Source of the DNA: Chinchilla lanigera
Taxonomy: Eukaryota; Chordata; Mammalia; Rodentia; Chinchillidae
Assembly: GCF_000276665.1 (NCBI RefSeq)
Contig: NW_004955425.1
Coordinates: 21,092,564 to 21,156,563, forward strand
Direction: 5' to 3'
Length of the DNA: 64,000 bases
Part shown: piece after piece, positions 40,441 through 50,854 of the stretch
How positions within the stretch are numbered: position 1 is the first letter of the stretch
How the letters are laid out: each line of letters starts with the position of its first letter
Notes under the pieces: generated by a model
The model's input: the letters and a program-made list of their open reading frames with translations, nothing else
Told to the model about the DNA's origin: nothing
Database searches by the model: none
Made by a program: the position numbers and the translations under genes

Positions 40441-40762
40441 TGCCATATCACAGCCTGTATACTTCAGTTTGTTAGTTGTCTAGGTAATAATTCAGATTAC
40501 AGTTCCTGTTACTTTTGCCTCTTAGAAATGGCTGATCATTGTGATGCCTAGCTGGTCACTATGATGCATATTGTGAAAACCAATCCCCAACTGCCAAGCC
40601 ATTCTGCTTCTGTACTTCCTGCTTGCTTATCCAATATAAGCCCTAGACCATCAGAGATCAGGACCTGATATTTTGGGAATGGTTCCCCTAAGTGCCTGTT
40701 GATGTAAATAAATCTGCCTCCAAATTCTGGGTGACATTTCAGTGTTTCTGTTTGCTATTATG
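40441..40762 (+). repeat. Provirus 5' LTR
   Basis: 322 bases starting tgccatatcacagcc. Shares with the 3' LTR ggttacttttgcc-like, aaatggctgatca, cttgcttatccaatataagc (TATA-like region), cctgatattttgggaatg, and gtaaataaatctgcctccaa (AATAAA polyA signal). The end is set two bases before the primer binding site. Confidence 0.88.
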
Positions 40763-40831
40763 TCTGGTGCATCAATTGGCAAGACCAACTGTGCTATTAT
40801 ATCTGGTGCATCAACTGGGAAGACCAACTCT
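40754..40831 (+). repeat. 39-bp tandem duplication carrying two primer binding sites
   Basis: Units 40754-40792 and 40793-40831 are near identical (gctattat-tctggtgcatca ... agaccaact). Each contains an 18-base tRNA-Gly-like primer site: tggtgcatcaattggcaa at 40765-40782 and tggtgcatcaactgggaa at 40804-40821. The second matches the complement of the tRNA-Gly 3' end at about 14 of 18 bases, including the first eight. Confidence 0.85.
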
Positions 40832-42050
40832 TTGGTCACCAGTCATGGCCCTCTTTGACAGAGCAAGGACCTCTTCGGGTCCTAGTGGGAAGGTGCATCC
40901 TTGAGATTTCTTGAGTTCTTTGAGATGTCTGGAGGAGGATTCCTGGCTCCCTGCTCCAGTGGCTCACACCAGACCCCAAAGGGAAGAGGACACTGTCTGT
41001 CTGCCTGCCTGCCTGTCTGATTCGGGTAAAGCCCCTAGGGGCACCCCAGTTAGTCAGTTCTGTTCAGCTGGAGCAGAAGGGGAGTCTGATTAACTCTCAT
41101 TAGTCAGAACCACCCTCAAGGGAAGGAGGTTGGAATGTTTGACCTCTGAGTGCCTGATGAATGAATGTGTGAGTGAGTGGACCAGATAGGGTAAGCAATA
41201 GTCTGCTCCATCTTTCACCAAGACTGGGAAGCACTGGTCCTGGTAGCCAACTGGGCCCTCACCTGTGGTTCTGTTCTGATGGACATATGGCATAATGGAG
41301 GCCTCATACCCTTAGCTAAGTCATGCCTAAGTCCCCTCCAGGGGCATGTCCAGGTGGGCATCTGTGGGGCACCCACCCTTTGTCTATTGAGTCATCATCA
41401 AAGGGTACACAACACACATACAGGAAATCAGAGATGGGAACTAATTAGTCAAAACACACAGTCTCTAATCACAGGAAAAAGGGCTTTTATGGAGTTAAAA
41501 ATGAAACCAAACTGTTCCCTATGTCTCAAAGGAAAAAACGGAGAAAAGAGGCCCATTCTTCCTGAGAATCCCACCTTAATGCTCTTGTCAGCTGCTGCAC
41601 TTGCTGTCGACACCTGTAGCTTCACTCTCTGCTCCTGACTCACCTACTTCTAGCCAAGTGAACTGGTGCCAGCCAGCCACTGCCTGTGCTCAGCCACAGA
41701 GTCCCTCCCTCTGGAGCCCTCTGCTTCCTATCTGGTCAGATGGCATCATCTAATGCCCACCTGAGATGACTGTCAGCAATTCCTTCTGAGTTCCACATTT
41801 TCACTGAGGAAAGATTAGACCATCAGCCCTGATGAATAAGTTGCCATGGCTTTTCCAAAAATCTCCCCACCTAGAAGCATAAAATCAGTCAAGTGCTTCT
41901 CAAAGACATCGGCGGGGGGGCGGGGGTGGTGGGCAAAAAGTCCATCAACCACTGTTACCCAAAAAACCTGATCTGATAGATGACCATACTCTCTGGCTAC
42001 AAGTTGTAAGGGCTATGGACACAAAAGTAAAGGGCCCACCTCAACCTGAA
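40832..42050 (+). pseudogene. Provirus leader and degraded gag region
   Basis: Starts with leader-like sequence including ctttggtcacc, a short CTGCCTG repeat (40998-41022) and attcgggtaaagcccc. Beyond 41280 I see proline-rich and basic short frames, but no readable matrix, capsid or zinc-knuckle motif. Assignment to gag is by position only. Confidence 0.55.
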
Positions 42051-42540
42051 CCTCTCTTCACCCTGTTGGGCCTGGATGAATAGGACAGACTGAGAACTAT
42101 CAAACTGGGCCCCTGACAGCCTAAAGTCATTGCAAAAGTTGGGTGCAAACCTATGATTTTCCTGGTAGACAATGGAACAGAACTCTCTGCCTTTAAAAAT
42201 TCCCTCTGAGCTGGGCGTGGTGGCACATGCCTATGATCCCAGCACTCAGGATGCTGAGTCAGGAGGATGGTTGTGAGTTTGAGTCCAGACTGGGCTACAA
42301 AGTGAGCTCAAGTTCAGTCAGAACTGCATACTGAGATCCTGTCTAAAAAAGACAAAAAGAAAATACTCCCCCTGTCAAAAAGTTACCATCACCAGGGCAA
42401 CTGGGACTCTTACCTCTTGCCCCTTCTGCCAGGCATGAACTTATAGCCTGGAAGGACATCTCACCAAACATGAATTTCTGGATAAGCCATTCCCCATATT
42501 GCTTCTGGGAAAAGCCCTCCTTTTCAAGTTTGAAGCGCTT
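42050..42540 (+). pseudogene. Provirus protease remnant, split by B1
   Basis: A frame near 42150 reads MIFLVDNGTELSAF: the aspartic protease active site region, with Asp-Asn-Gly in place of the usual Asp-Thr/Ser-Gly (42168-42176). A B1 SINE interrupts it at 42210. After the B1 the homology resumes (HEFLDKPFPILLLGKALL, about 42470-42523). In-frame stops occur before and after. Confidence 0.8.
42210..42363 (+). mobile_element. B1 SINE nested in provirus
   Basis: gctgggcgtggtggcacatg, gatcccagcactcaggatgc, ggttgtgagtttgagtccag, actgggctacaaagtgagct, gatcctgtctaaaaaagaca. Sense orientation with internal duplication. It splits the protease region, so it inserted after the provirus. Confidence 0.93.
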
Positions 42541-42755
42541 GCACCAAGCCAGTCATCCTCCCACTCATTTAACCCTGCACTTTCAACTTTGACTGTTCCT
42601 TGAGAGGAAAATGACACCTGCATCAGCCTGAGACAGATAACCACAATCCCAAAGTTCTGAAAACTTTCCTCCCAGAGGTATGGCCTTAAGATTTGCCTCT
42701 GGGCCTGGCCATCAGCCATGGCACCTCACCATGACCCCCACTGCTGTCAGATATC

Positions 42756-43500
42756 ATGGGAAACACAAGCAGGCATTCAGCCACATATCAGCCTGATAGA
42801 CTGTTAATTGCCTTGGGCAAGATCTGTGTGCCATCAATAATGCATCAACAGTGCATTCTGTGGTTCCCAAGCCATGAACCCTTTTTGGATGTTACTCAAC
42901 TGCCACAAGGGTTTAGGAACTCTCCCACTATTTTCTGGAAGGCCTTAGCAACAGATTTGGCTGCAGGACAGCCTGTTTCTGTGTCCCTTCCAGCTCTGTC
43001 ACAGTCCCCTGAGAAAGGAAAAATGAAGCTTCATAACTGCAAAATGTCTACAGACTGCCAAACTGCTAAAATATACTTCTCCTTCCTGTAAAGCCAGTTC
43101 AACATCTCCAAGCTGCCAATGGTGCCACGATTGCCCTCCATATACATTGCCTCAGTCTTTTGCCACCCACAGCTTGCTGGTAGACCTCTCTGGACCTGAA
43201 GAATGCCTTTTTCTGCCTTCGGTTGTCTCCAGTCAGATCCAGTCAGCCAGCCCCTCTTCACAAATGGCCTGGAGTCAACCTCCCAGAGGTTCTAAATCTT
43301 GTTTCCTCCTTGAAAAGCATTTATGATTAATGACTCCTAAGCTGCCTGCTGGAAAGGCACAAAAGCTGTGCTGCAATATCTGTCAGAAACTAGTTACAAG
43401 AAAAAAACTCCACAAATATCTTGGAGCTCTTGGCTTCTGTAGAATCTGGATCCTTGAGTTCACAAAAACAATGGTGCTTACCAGACTGTCAGCCCCTGGG
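42756..43500 (+). pseudogene. Provirus reverse transcriptase remnant
   Basis: LPQGFRNSPTIF at about 42900-42935 is the conserved gammaretroviral RT motif region; a later frame reads YLGALGFCRIWILEFTK (about 43419-43469), the RT thumb/connection region. The YxDD catalytic box is not found between them, where sequence is missing or scrambled. Non-functional. Confidence 0.85.
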
Positions 43501-43559
43501 AGTTCCCAGTGTCCCACCTGTGAAAATACTTGCATCTAGTCACTAAGGGCAGCCTCTCC

Positions 43560-43900
43560 TCTTTGCCATTCACACCCTAATGGGCATTGTCCTTCTGATC
43601 AAAAAAGCTGACAAGCTCACCATAGGCCAAGACCGAACTGTCCAGGTGCCACATACTGTCCAGGTGCCACATACAGTACAGGACCTCCTGAATAACTATA
43701 GACCACTCAATCCTGCCACATATCTGGCCATCAATCCAGACCCACCAGACCATGACTGAAAAATAAAACCCCTGATAGATGCTGAGTACACCCTGTTTAT
43801 AGATGGAAGTAGCTCTGTTAGAAAAGGAGTCCAACAGGCTAGCTATGCTGTGGTTGCCTTGGACAAAGTTATTTTGGCTAAAGCTCTCTTGCTTCTGCTT
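43560..43900 (+). pseudogene. Provirus connection and RNase H remnant
   Basis: ADKLTIGQDRTVQVPH (about 43606-43653) is connection-domain-like. An exact 18-base tandem repeat (actgtccaggtgccacat, 43637-43654 and 43655-43672) adds six residues. FIDGSSS at 43796-43816 is the start of RNase H with its first catalytic aspartate; an in-frame stop lies just upstream (about 43758). Confidence 0.85.
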
Positions 43901-44139
43901 CCTGCTGCTGCTTGAAAATCTGCCATCAGTGACACCAATCCTGCACTCCTAAGCTACCTCCAGGGATCCAGGTGACTGAAACATCAACAACTTTACTCAC
44001 TACTCCCAGAAGATCCATCTTAGTCAGAGCCAGACCTGCCCCCACCGTATGTTCTGCAAGCTTAAGCCACAGTGCTAGCACAAGTACCCCTGTATTTAGT
44101 TCAGGCTTTAGTATCTGTGTCACCAACCCCATCCTCCAT

Positions 44140-44460
44140 CTAATGTACAGATAGATTTCACTAAAGTAAAGCCTTATAAGGGCTAACAGGTATCTGCTGG
44201 GGCTTATCTGCACCTACTCAGGCTGGCCCAAGACATTCTCTACCTTCACTAAAAAGAACAATAAAAGTTTGTAGGGTCTTGCTGTAAAAAATTATCCTTA
44301 GATATGGCTTACACTTGATCACTGGCAGTGATAACAGGCCTGCATTTGTAGCAGAGATAACTAAATAAAAATTACATACAGTCTACAGGCCACAAAGCTC
44401 TAAAAGTTAAAAAAAAAAACCTACAGGAACACTTTGTAACCAGCTCCATAGAGTTCAATT
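44140..44460 (+). pseudogene. Provirus integrase remnant
   Basis: QIDFTKVKPYKG (about 44149-44184) then, after a frameshift, ICTYSGWPKTFSTFTKK (about 44208-44258) correspond to the catalytic core of gammaretroviral integrase. Frame breaks are frequent. No env is recognisable downstream. Confidence 0.75.
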
Positions 44461-44819
44461 AAAAGACCAGCTATACCTGTAGACCCTCCTGAACACACAT
44501 GTAATCCAGGTGCATATAAACTGTCTGTACAAGTTTCAGAAATTCAGCCTTAGATCTGCTAGAGAGTTTACCTGGACAGCTCTTTCAGGGCTCACTCTGA
44601 GGAGAAAATGTACTCAAAGCCCTGCTCTGATCACTATGGATGCTGGCCAGTCAACACATGGCTGAAGCCTGAGGATGCCATTCACAGGATTTCTCCATAC
44701 CAATTCCCCTTGGTTTTTGTGCCATTTCAGGCTGCTTACAGCCTCAATGCTATTGCTTCTAGTTGGGCCTTGCCTCAGATTACATGTAACATACCCAGCA
44801 AAGATTTGCTAGGAAAACT

Positions 44820-44846
44820 AAAAGAGGGAGAAAATACAGCAAAAGA
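44820..44846 (+). other. Polypurine tract region of provirus
   Basis: aaaagagggagaaaa at 44820-44834, then tacagcaaaaga before the 3' LTR. A tract normally abuts the LTR, so either this is degraded or the true LTR edge lies a few bases left. Confidence 0.6.
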
Positions 44847-45167
44847 TGCCTCCCCCAGCCAGTATAGTTCAGTTTGTTAGTTGCCCAGGTAATAGTTCTG
44901 GTTACAGTTCCTGTTACTTTTGCCTCTTAGAAATGGCTGATCACTGTGATGCATAGCTGGTCACTATAATGTATATTGTAAGAACCAGTCCCCAGGTTAC
45001 AAGCCATTCTGCCTCTGCATTTCTTGCTTGCTTATCCAATATAAGCCCTAGACCACCAGAGATCAGGGCCTGATATTTTGGGAATGATCCTGATAAGTGC
45101 CTGTTCATGTAAATAAATCTGCCTCCAAATCCTGGGTGTTATTTCGGTATTTTTGTTTGCTGTTGCA
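44847..45167 (+). repeat. Provirus 3' LTR
   Basis: 321 bases from tgcctcccccagccagtata to tttgctgttgca, collinear with the 5' LTR except for scattered substitutions and a base or two of length. Carries the same TATA-like region and AATAAA. Confidence 0.9.
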
Positions 45168-46555
45168 ATGAAGATGGTGTTATCCCAGTGAAACACATTA
45201 TAATCAGAACATTCCTTATCAGAAGCGGAAATGGTCCAGAAGCATCAGAATGGGCTCCGGAATATGGGTTCTCCCCTCCTATTACATCTTCTAAGAGCAC
45301 TGGCTACTTTGCCCCACCCCATCTATGAGCCATGCTTTAACCCTAGGGATTACAGCCCTTTATAGAAGGTCTTCTACTGTGAGCAGTTGTGCAAGTTCCA
45401 GAAGGCTATAGTCTCCTCACGTTGGGCAAGACTGATACCTGGGTATCTAGACTTAGCAGAAATCTGTACCTGAGGTAGTCAGCTCCTACTGAGCTCCTGC
45501 TGACACCAACTCAATACTAAAGAAACTAAAACTTTCCTCGTCTCCTATTTGGATTTTTATTTTAATGCCAAAAGACAAAGTAACACCTTTTTCCTTGCTG
45601 AATCTCTTATCTAAATTTGGATAATGTTATAAGGTTGAGTTCTGAATGTTAATTATTTCAAAGAATGTAAAGTTTCTACTAAAAGATTACCAGAATGCTA
45701 AATTCCAAGTCTGTGAGAGTTATTACACTTTAACTGGGAAAGAGCATTAGGGAGACCTTGTCTCCACCTCAATCTGGTCATGATAAAATAAAGTGAGTAG
45801 CACTCACACCTAGAGTGGGCCTTCCCATTATGCACATCTAGAACTATGCCAAATCAATCAGTGGACTAACTTAATAATCTCACACCCTTGATCCTAGCAT
45901 CACACACTCTAGATGCAGCCACCTCTGAAAAGCCCCATGTATGACCCCGTGAGGCATTGGGGAGAGGTCTAGACACAGCCATAACATGCTCCTTCCGTCT
46001 ATTTCCTCACTGATGTACAGTGTAAGAAATAAAGCTCTGAGCTTTCTTCTTATGACCCTGGGTAATAGGCAGGGACTCTATAATTCTCTGAATATTTTCT
46101 TCACTTTGGCCTGATTCAGTCTCTTCTCTACATCCTTCACTTCCAAAATGTCTGCACTTTGGACAGTGACCTGTGTGGCTTCAGATAATTTCTTCCAATT
46201 TTTACCCTACCACAGGGCAATACCACATCCTTGGTCTTGAGTATCCCTTTTGTTGGGCCTCTCACATCCTTGAACTCTTTGTCATCAGCTTAGGATTGTG
46301 GATGTTTCCAAGGGTCGTGCTATATCAACAGAGTATCATTCTGCTCCTTCTAAAGATAGCTTTTTTCACAATTTACTTACAGTTCCACCTCTAGGACTCA
46401 GTCAAGAGTTGCAGGGCATCTGGACAGGAGTACAAAGCTAAGATCTGGCTGCTTGGCTACATCTGGAACACGTCTTTCTGAGGTTTTGTTATTGGACCAA
46501 GTTGACTTCTTTCTTCTTACCTTAGGGCCAGTTTCCTCTCATGAAGTTTTTTGGG
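45168..46555. other. Intergenic, with partial MaLR LTR
   Basis: Nothing recognised at 45168-45790. A partial antisense MaLR LTR lies at 45800-45988 (tgggccttcccattatgcac, aatcaatcagtggactaact, gaggcattggggagaggtct). 45990-46555 is unique-looking. Confidence 0.55.
45800..45988 (-). mobile_element. Partial MaLR LTR, antisense
   Basis: Shares with the copies at 36290 and 48560 the order: gtgggccttccc, aatcaatcagtgg, aataatctcacacccttga, ccacctctgaaaagcccca, ctagacacagccataaca. Confidence 0.75.
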
Positions 46556-46559
46556 GTAA

Positions 46560-46782
46560 TGATTACAACAGTCATTTCTCAGTGCATACTGAATTCCAGG
46601 CTTCAGCCAAGAGCTAACTTTGCATCATTTAATTCTCACAACTGCCGTGTAAAGCATATATTAATATTATGTCCCTATTTTACAAATGAGATGAAGGCTT
46701 AGAGAGGATAGATGCCTGTTCCATACCATGCAGTTGGTGAGTGGTGAGCTGGGATTTAACTTCAGATCAGATCAGGTCAGAT
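46560..46782 (-). mobile_element. MIR SINE, antisense, nearly full length
   Basis: ttctcagtgcatactgaatt, catcatttaattctcacaac, gtccctattttacaaatgag, gaaggcttagagaggataga, catgcagttggtgagtggtg, gagctgggatttaacttcag follow the reverse MIR consensus closely. The best-preserved MIR in the window. Confidence 0.88.
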
Positions 46783-47284
46783 CAATCGGTGAAAGTTGGA
46801 GCCTGCTTTTCTAACTTACCCTACACTGCCTCGTGCAAATGAACTTGAGTGGGCCATCACTAGCAGCTATCACATGTATAGGTCTGTCTCTGAATCCCAG
46901 AGGTGGGCTTGGATAGAGCTCAAAGTAGGGCCCTTCATGGAGATATTGCTCTATGCTTAAAATATGAGAGTGTAGAAACTTGCAAGACTCCTCTTGTATT
47001 AAGAAATTAAATACTTGGGGGAAGGAAAATTGAGGATCCATATCGCCCTGCCCATATGCAGCTAAGAACTCACTGTTTCCAGCACTGTGTCTGGGAGAGA
47101 ATGGAGATAAGATAGAGGGGCAGAAAAAGAGAAGATAGAAAAGGAGAGAAGGGACAGGAGAAGGCTCAGCAGGGCTGAGTGAGAACAGGAGATTTCCAAG
47201 ACAAGCACTCCAGGGGACCCTGTGTAAGCCCCAGTTGGTAGGGATGAAGACCTTCTAAGGATACTGTCATCTGCAGATATTAAC

Positions 47285-48355
47285 ACCAGTAATTAAAGAA
47301 AACAAGATTTCCACCATGTACTAAAATAAAATTAAAATGGATCAAAATGTACACGTTAAAACGTAAATACTTAACCTACTGGAAGATAAAGTGGGTAAAA
47401 CTCTTGAAGACATAGACATAGACAAGGACTTTTTAAAAACAGAATCCCAATTGCAGGGGAAATAACACTGAGAGTCAACAAATGAGACTGCATCCAATTA
47501 AAAACCTATAAAGCAAAAGAAACTACCAGTACAGTGAAGAAACAAACTACAGAATGGGAAAAAAATTTGCCAGGTACCCCTGGGACAAAGGACAAATAAC
47601 TGGACTATATAATGAATTCAAAAAAATTAAACCCCTCAAAATCAAAGAATAAAATAATGGACTATTGAAATAAATAGAAACTTCTCAGAATGTGTATAAA
47701 TGGCCAATAAATGGTCATTTATTTTTGGTGCTGGGAATCGAAATCAGGACCCCGCACTTGCCAGGCAGGGGCTGTGCCATTGAGCTATATCCCTGGCCCA
47801 TTGTCATGGTCATTTTTAAAAAATGGCCAATAAACAAATGAAAAAATGTTCAATATCATTGGCCATGAGAGATATACAAATTAAAACAACACTGAAATTC
47901 CATCTCACTCCAGAGAGAAAGGCATCATCAAGGAAACAAATAAGTACTGGAGTTGCTGCATGGGGAAAAGAACCCTTCTACATTGCTGGGCATGTAAATT
48001 AGTGCAACCATTACTGAATCACTATGAAGATTCCCCAAAAAACTGAAAATAGAAATTCCATTTGACCTAGCTATTCTCCTTCTAGGTGTCTTCCCAAAAG
48101 AGTTAAAGTCATCATATGACAGTAATTCATGCATATTCATAGTTATAACACCACATAGCTAACTGTAAGTGGCATGTAGGAATGTCCACCAACAGATGAA
48201 TAGATTAAAAAATGTGGTATTTACATTCAGTGCAGTACCACTCAGCCATAAAGAAGGACAAACGAGTTATTTGCAGGAAAATGGGTGCACCCTGAGACCA
48301 CAATGTTAAGTGAAATAAATCAGACACACAAGCACAAATGTCACACAGGTTCTGT
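47285..48355 (+). mobile_element. 5'-truncated LINE-1 ORF2 3' end, sense
   Basis: Ordered L1 ORF2 hallmarks: ccaattaaaaacctataaag, acaaataactggactatata, aaatgttcaatatcattggc, catgagagatatacaaatta, actccagagagaaaggcatc, ttgacctagctattctcctt, cagccataaagaaggacaaa, gttaagtgaaataaatcaga. Many stops; dead. An ID-like SINE (47721-47805) is nested in it. Confidence 0.9.
47721..47805 (-). mobile_element. ID-type SINE (diverged), antisense, nested in L1
   Basis: tttttggtgctgggaatcga, aatcaggaccccgcacttgc, caggcaggggctgtgccatt, gagctatatccctggccc. Target copies atggtcattt at 47711-47720 and 47806-47815. Confidence 0.9.
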
Positions 48356-48559
48356 CAGATGAGGACTCCAAAGCTACCTCAGTCTTGAGGAAAGCATCCT
48401 GCCTGGACAATTCAGTCACTAATTGTTAGGCAACCTTGTCTCTTATGATACTAACTTTGCAAGAGTATAAATAAATGTTCCTACTATTATTGTTCAGGTC
48501 CTCTTACTCATCAAGAAAGAGGTCGCCTCCACCTGCCCCAGCTCATGTCTCTTGTTTTT

Positions 48560-48960
48560 TTCCCTCCTACCTGCCGCAGTTCCTCCCCAGGGTACACTGA
48601 GAGACTGCCAAGTCCCTACATGGCAAAGCAAGGCAGGCAGAAAACAGCAAGCAGCAAGCAGCAAAGTAATAAAGTAGCAAAGCAGCAGAGCAATTCACCT
48701 CTCCCTTTTATCCCTTCCAGGCTACCTGCCTTTTGGATGGTGCCACCCACACACAGGTGGGCCTTCCCTTTTCCACACCCAGAACTATGTCAAACCAATC
48801 AGTGGCCTAATTGAGTAATCACACACCCTTAACCCCAGTATCACATTTAATCTCAGCATCACACACTTAATCCCGGCATCACACAGCCTAGATCTAGTCA
48901 CCTCTGAACAATCTCCGGTGAGGCTCTGGGGGAACACTAGATGTGAGCCTCGACTGCCCC
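48560..48960 (-). mobile_element. Diverged MaLR LTR, antisense
   Basis: A stretch of AGCAAGC/AGCAAAG repeats (48625-48690) then gtgggccttcccttttccac, aaaccaatcagtggcctaat, tgagtaatcacacaccctta, cacctctgaacaatctcc. A unit around tcacacttaatcccggcatc is locally triplicated (48838-48885). Confidence 0.7.
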
Positions 48961-50575
48961 ATTCTTCCTTTTTCCTTTCTTCCCCTCAGATGCTGACCCA
49001 GGAGCTCGCCCTTGTAATGAGCTTCCTGCACACTTAGCTCTGTCTCACGGTGTTTCCTAGAGAAACCACCCTAAATCATTGCTCCCAAAAAGCTATCTGC
49101 CCACTTCTCTGCCTATCCTTCTGCATGTTGGGCCACAGAGGACGGCAGTGAAGAAGTTTTGGTGGTGATGAGGATAATGCCTGATAGAGTGGAGAGGCAA
49201 CAAGACAAGAAGGAAGCATCGCTGTGTGGCTTTGTAAATCAAGCTCCCCACAAAAGCCAGGGCCACTGACCTCCTGCACACTTCCAACCTCTTAAGCAAA
49301 AGAATAATCAATTCTGATCTTATTCAGGGCCCTCATATTTTTTTATCTCTATGTTAGAGTAGCTTAATCTATTCCCTAGGAATTGGGAGAAGTATGATCT
49401 ACTCCAATCAGATCATTCAGGATATTGTAGATAACATAAAGCTTCTAGACTTAATTCTAAAAACAATGAATCTTCGCTGCATCTTTAAGCTATGTATATA
49501 TGTTTGGCTGAAAAAGAACTGTGGACCAGAATTGACTGGCTTTGTCCTTAGGGAAGAGTTGCTTTGATGTCATTTTAAAAAGAAAAAGAAAGAAGGGAGA
49601 AAATCAATACAGTTTGGCTATTTGAATCTAGTTAAAATGACTCAATTAAAAGAAAAAATTTTGCATTATATAAATTAATAAATACAGGATATAAAGCTCA
49701 TATTTTCTTTTTTGGAATTTTATGGGAACCACTGCTCTTTTGAGTCTCTCTTTACTGGAAGTAAATTTGATTTTTCATCCCAGTCTGGCAATCATGTAGA
49801 ATTTGAGTGGAAAGTGGGATTATGCTGAAAATTCCTGAGAGGCAGGAATGATTAGTGACTCTCACCATACAACCAAAGAAACATTTTGAGAGCCACAAAG
49901 ATTTGAAAGGTTAATTTTTCTAACATTTCTCTGTAATATGTGTAACCATGCAATTTTCCAAATTAAACAGCAAACTAAGTTCATATGTTTGCTGGGGAGA
50001 AAATAGAACAGTATCTTTGCAAAATTCCGGTCAAATTAATTTGCAAAAATCAAACAGTAAATAGCTCTTCTTCTCTGGTTCTCAGTTCTTCTTTCAGCCA
50101 CTTGTTTCTGACACACACACACGATTATGTAGCTAGGTGGTCTGGGCTGGAATTTCAGTTATTGCTATCCAAATAAAACACTCCTTTTCCAGAAATCAGC
50201 CGATTTTGTACTTACTGTTCTTTCACACCCTGGCTGAAGCTGTGCTGGGGACCTGAGCCTGTCATGAATGCTCTCTATGGCTGTTTCCCTCAGAGTCACT
50301 GGAGCAAATGGAATCTTCACTAACGGAGCCTCAGACTGCAAAACAACTCAACATATGCCAGCAGTTCATCTCCATTTCCCATTACCCCGTCACTGGTGTC
50401 TTTCCCAAGACACGTCAAAATAAAGATTACAAAAAATATGGTTCCCCCCTTCTTTCTGCAAGACCTGGTCAGGCTAGTTTTCTACTAAAATACATATATG
50501 CACTTACAAATAAATTTATTCCTCAGGATAATGCCCTCAACCAGAGGCTGCCTCCTTCATCTCGCACACATGTGC
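48961..50575. other. Intergenic, nothing recognised
   Basis: AT-rich unique-looking sequence without identified repeats except a short CA tract at 50111-50122. Confidence 0.5.
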
Positions 50576-50576
50576 A

Positions 50577-50577
50577 T

Positions 50578-50620
<43 letters not shown>
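50577..50620. repeat. (CA)n microsatellite
   Basis: About 20 CA units, nearly perfect; likely length-polymorphic. Confidence 0.97.
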
Positions 50621-50621
<1 letters not shown>

Positions 50622-50640
50622 CTACCACCTCCCCAAGAGA

Positions 50641-50786
50641 CATTTAGCAATGGCTGGAGACATCTGTGCTGTCATAACTGGTAGGTAGAGGCCAGGGGTA
50701 CTGCTAAGCACTGGACAATGCAGAGTTCCCCACAGCAAAGAAGTATCCAGACCAAAATGTTAGTAATGCCCATGCGGAGAAACCCC
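50641..50786 (+). mobile_element. MER20 hAT-Charlie DNA transposon fragment
   Basis: atggctggagacatctgtgc, tgtcataactggtaggtaga, ggccaggggtactgctaagc, actggacaatgcagagttcc, cacagcaaagaagtatccag, accaaaatgttagtaatgcc match MER20 in order. MER20 is a eutherian-wide element (known). Confidence 0.88.
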
Positions 50787-50854
50787 ACCCCAAGAAGACC
50801 TGGAATTGTATTGAATTATTTTCCAAATTAATGGACTATTGTGGTGGAGTGACA

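Larger units (their letters stand above)
40441..45167 (+). mobile_element. Defective class I (gammaretrovirus-like) endogenous provirus
   Basis: Two LTRs (40441-40762 and 44847-45167) in the same orientation enclose about 4.1 kb of internal sequence. In order: tRNA-Gly-like primer binding site, leader, degraded gag region, protease, reverse transcriptase, connection, RNase H and integrase remnants, a purine tract, 3' LTR. Env is essentially absent: under 400 bases lie between the last integrase-like sequence and the LTR. Pol is broken by many stops, frameshifts, deletions and a nested B1 (42210-42363), so it cannot make protein. By eye the LTRs differ at about 12% of positions, indicating an old insertion. 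No flanking duplication was found. Confidence 0.9.

Noticed and set aside
41279..41638. 119-residue frame in the provirus leader/gag region
   Set aside because: No capsid or nucleocapsid motif could be seen, so it is not called as a gag gene.
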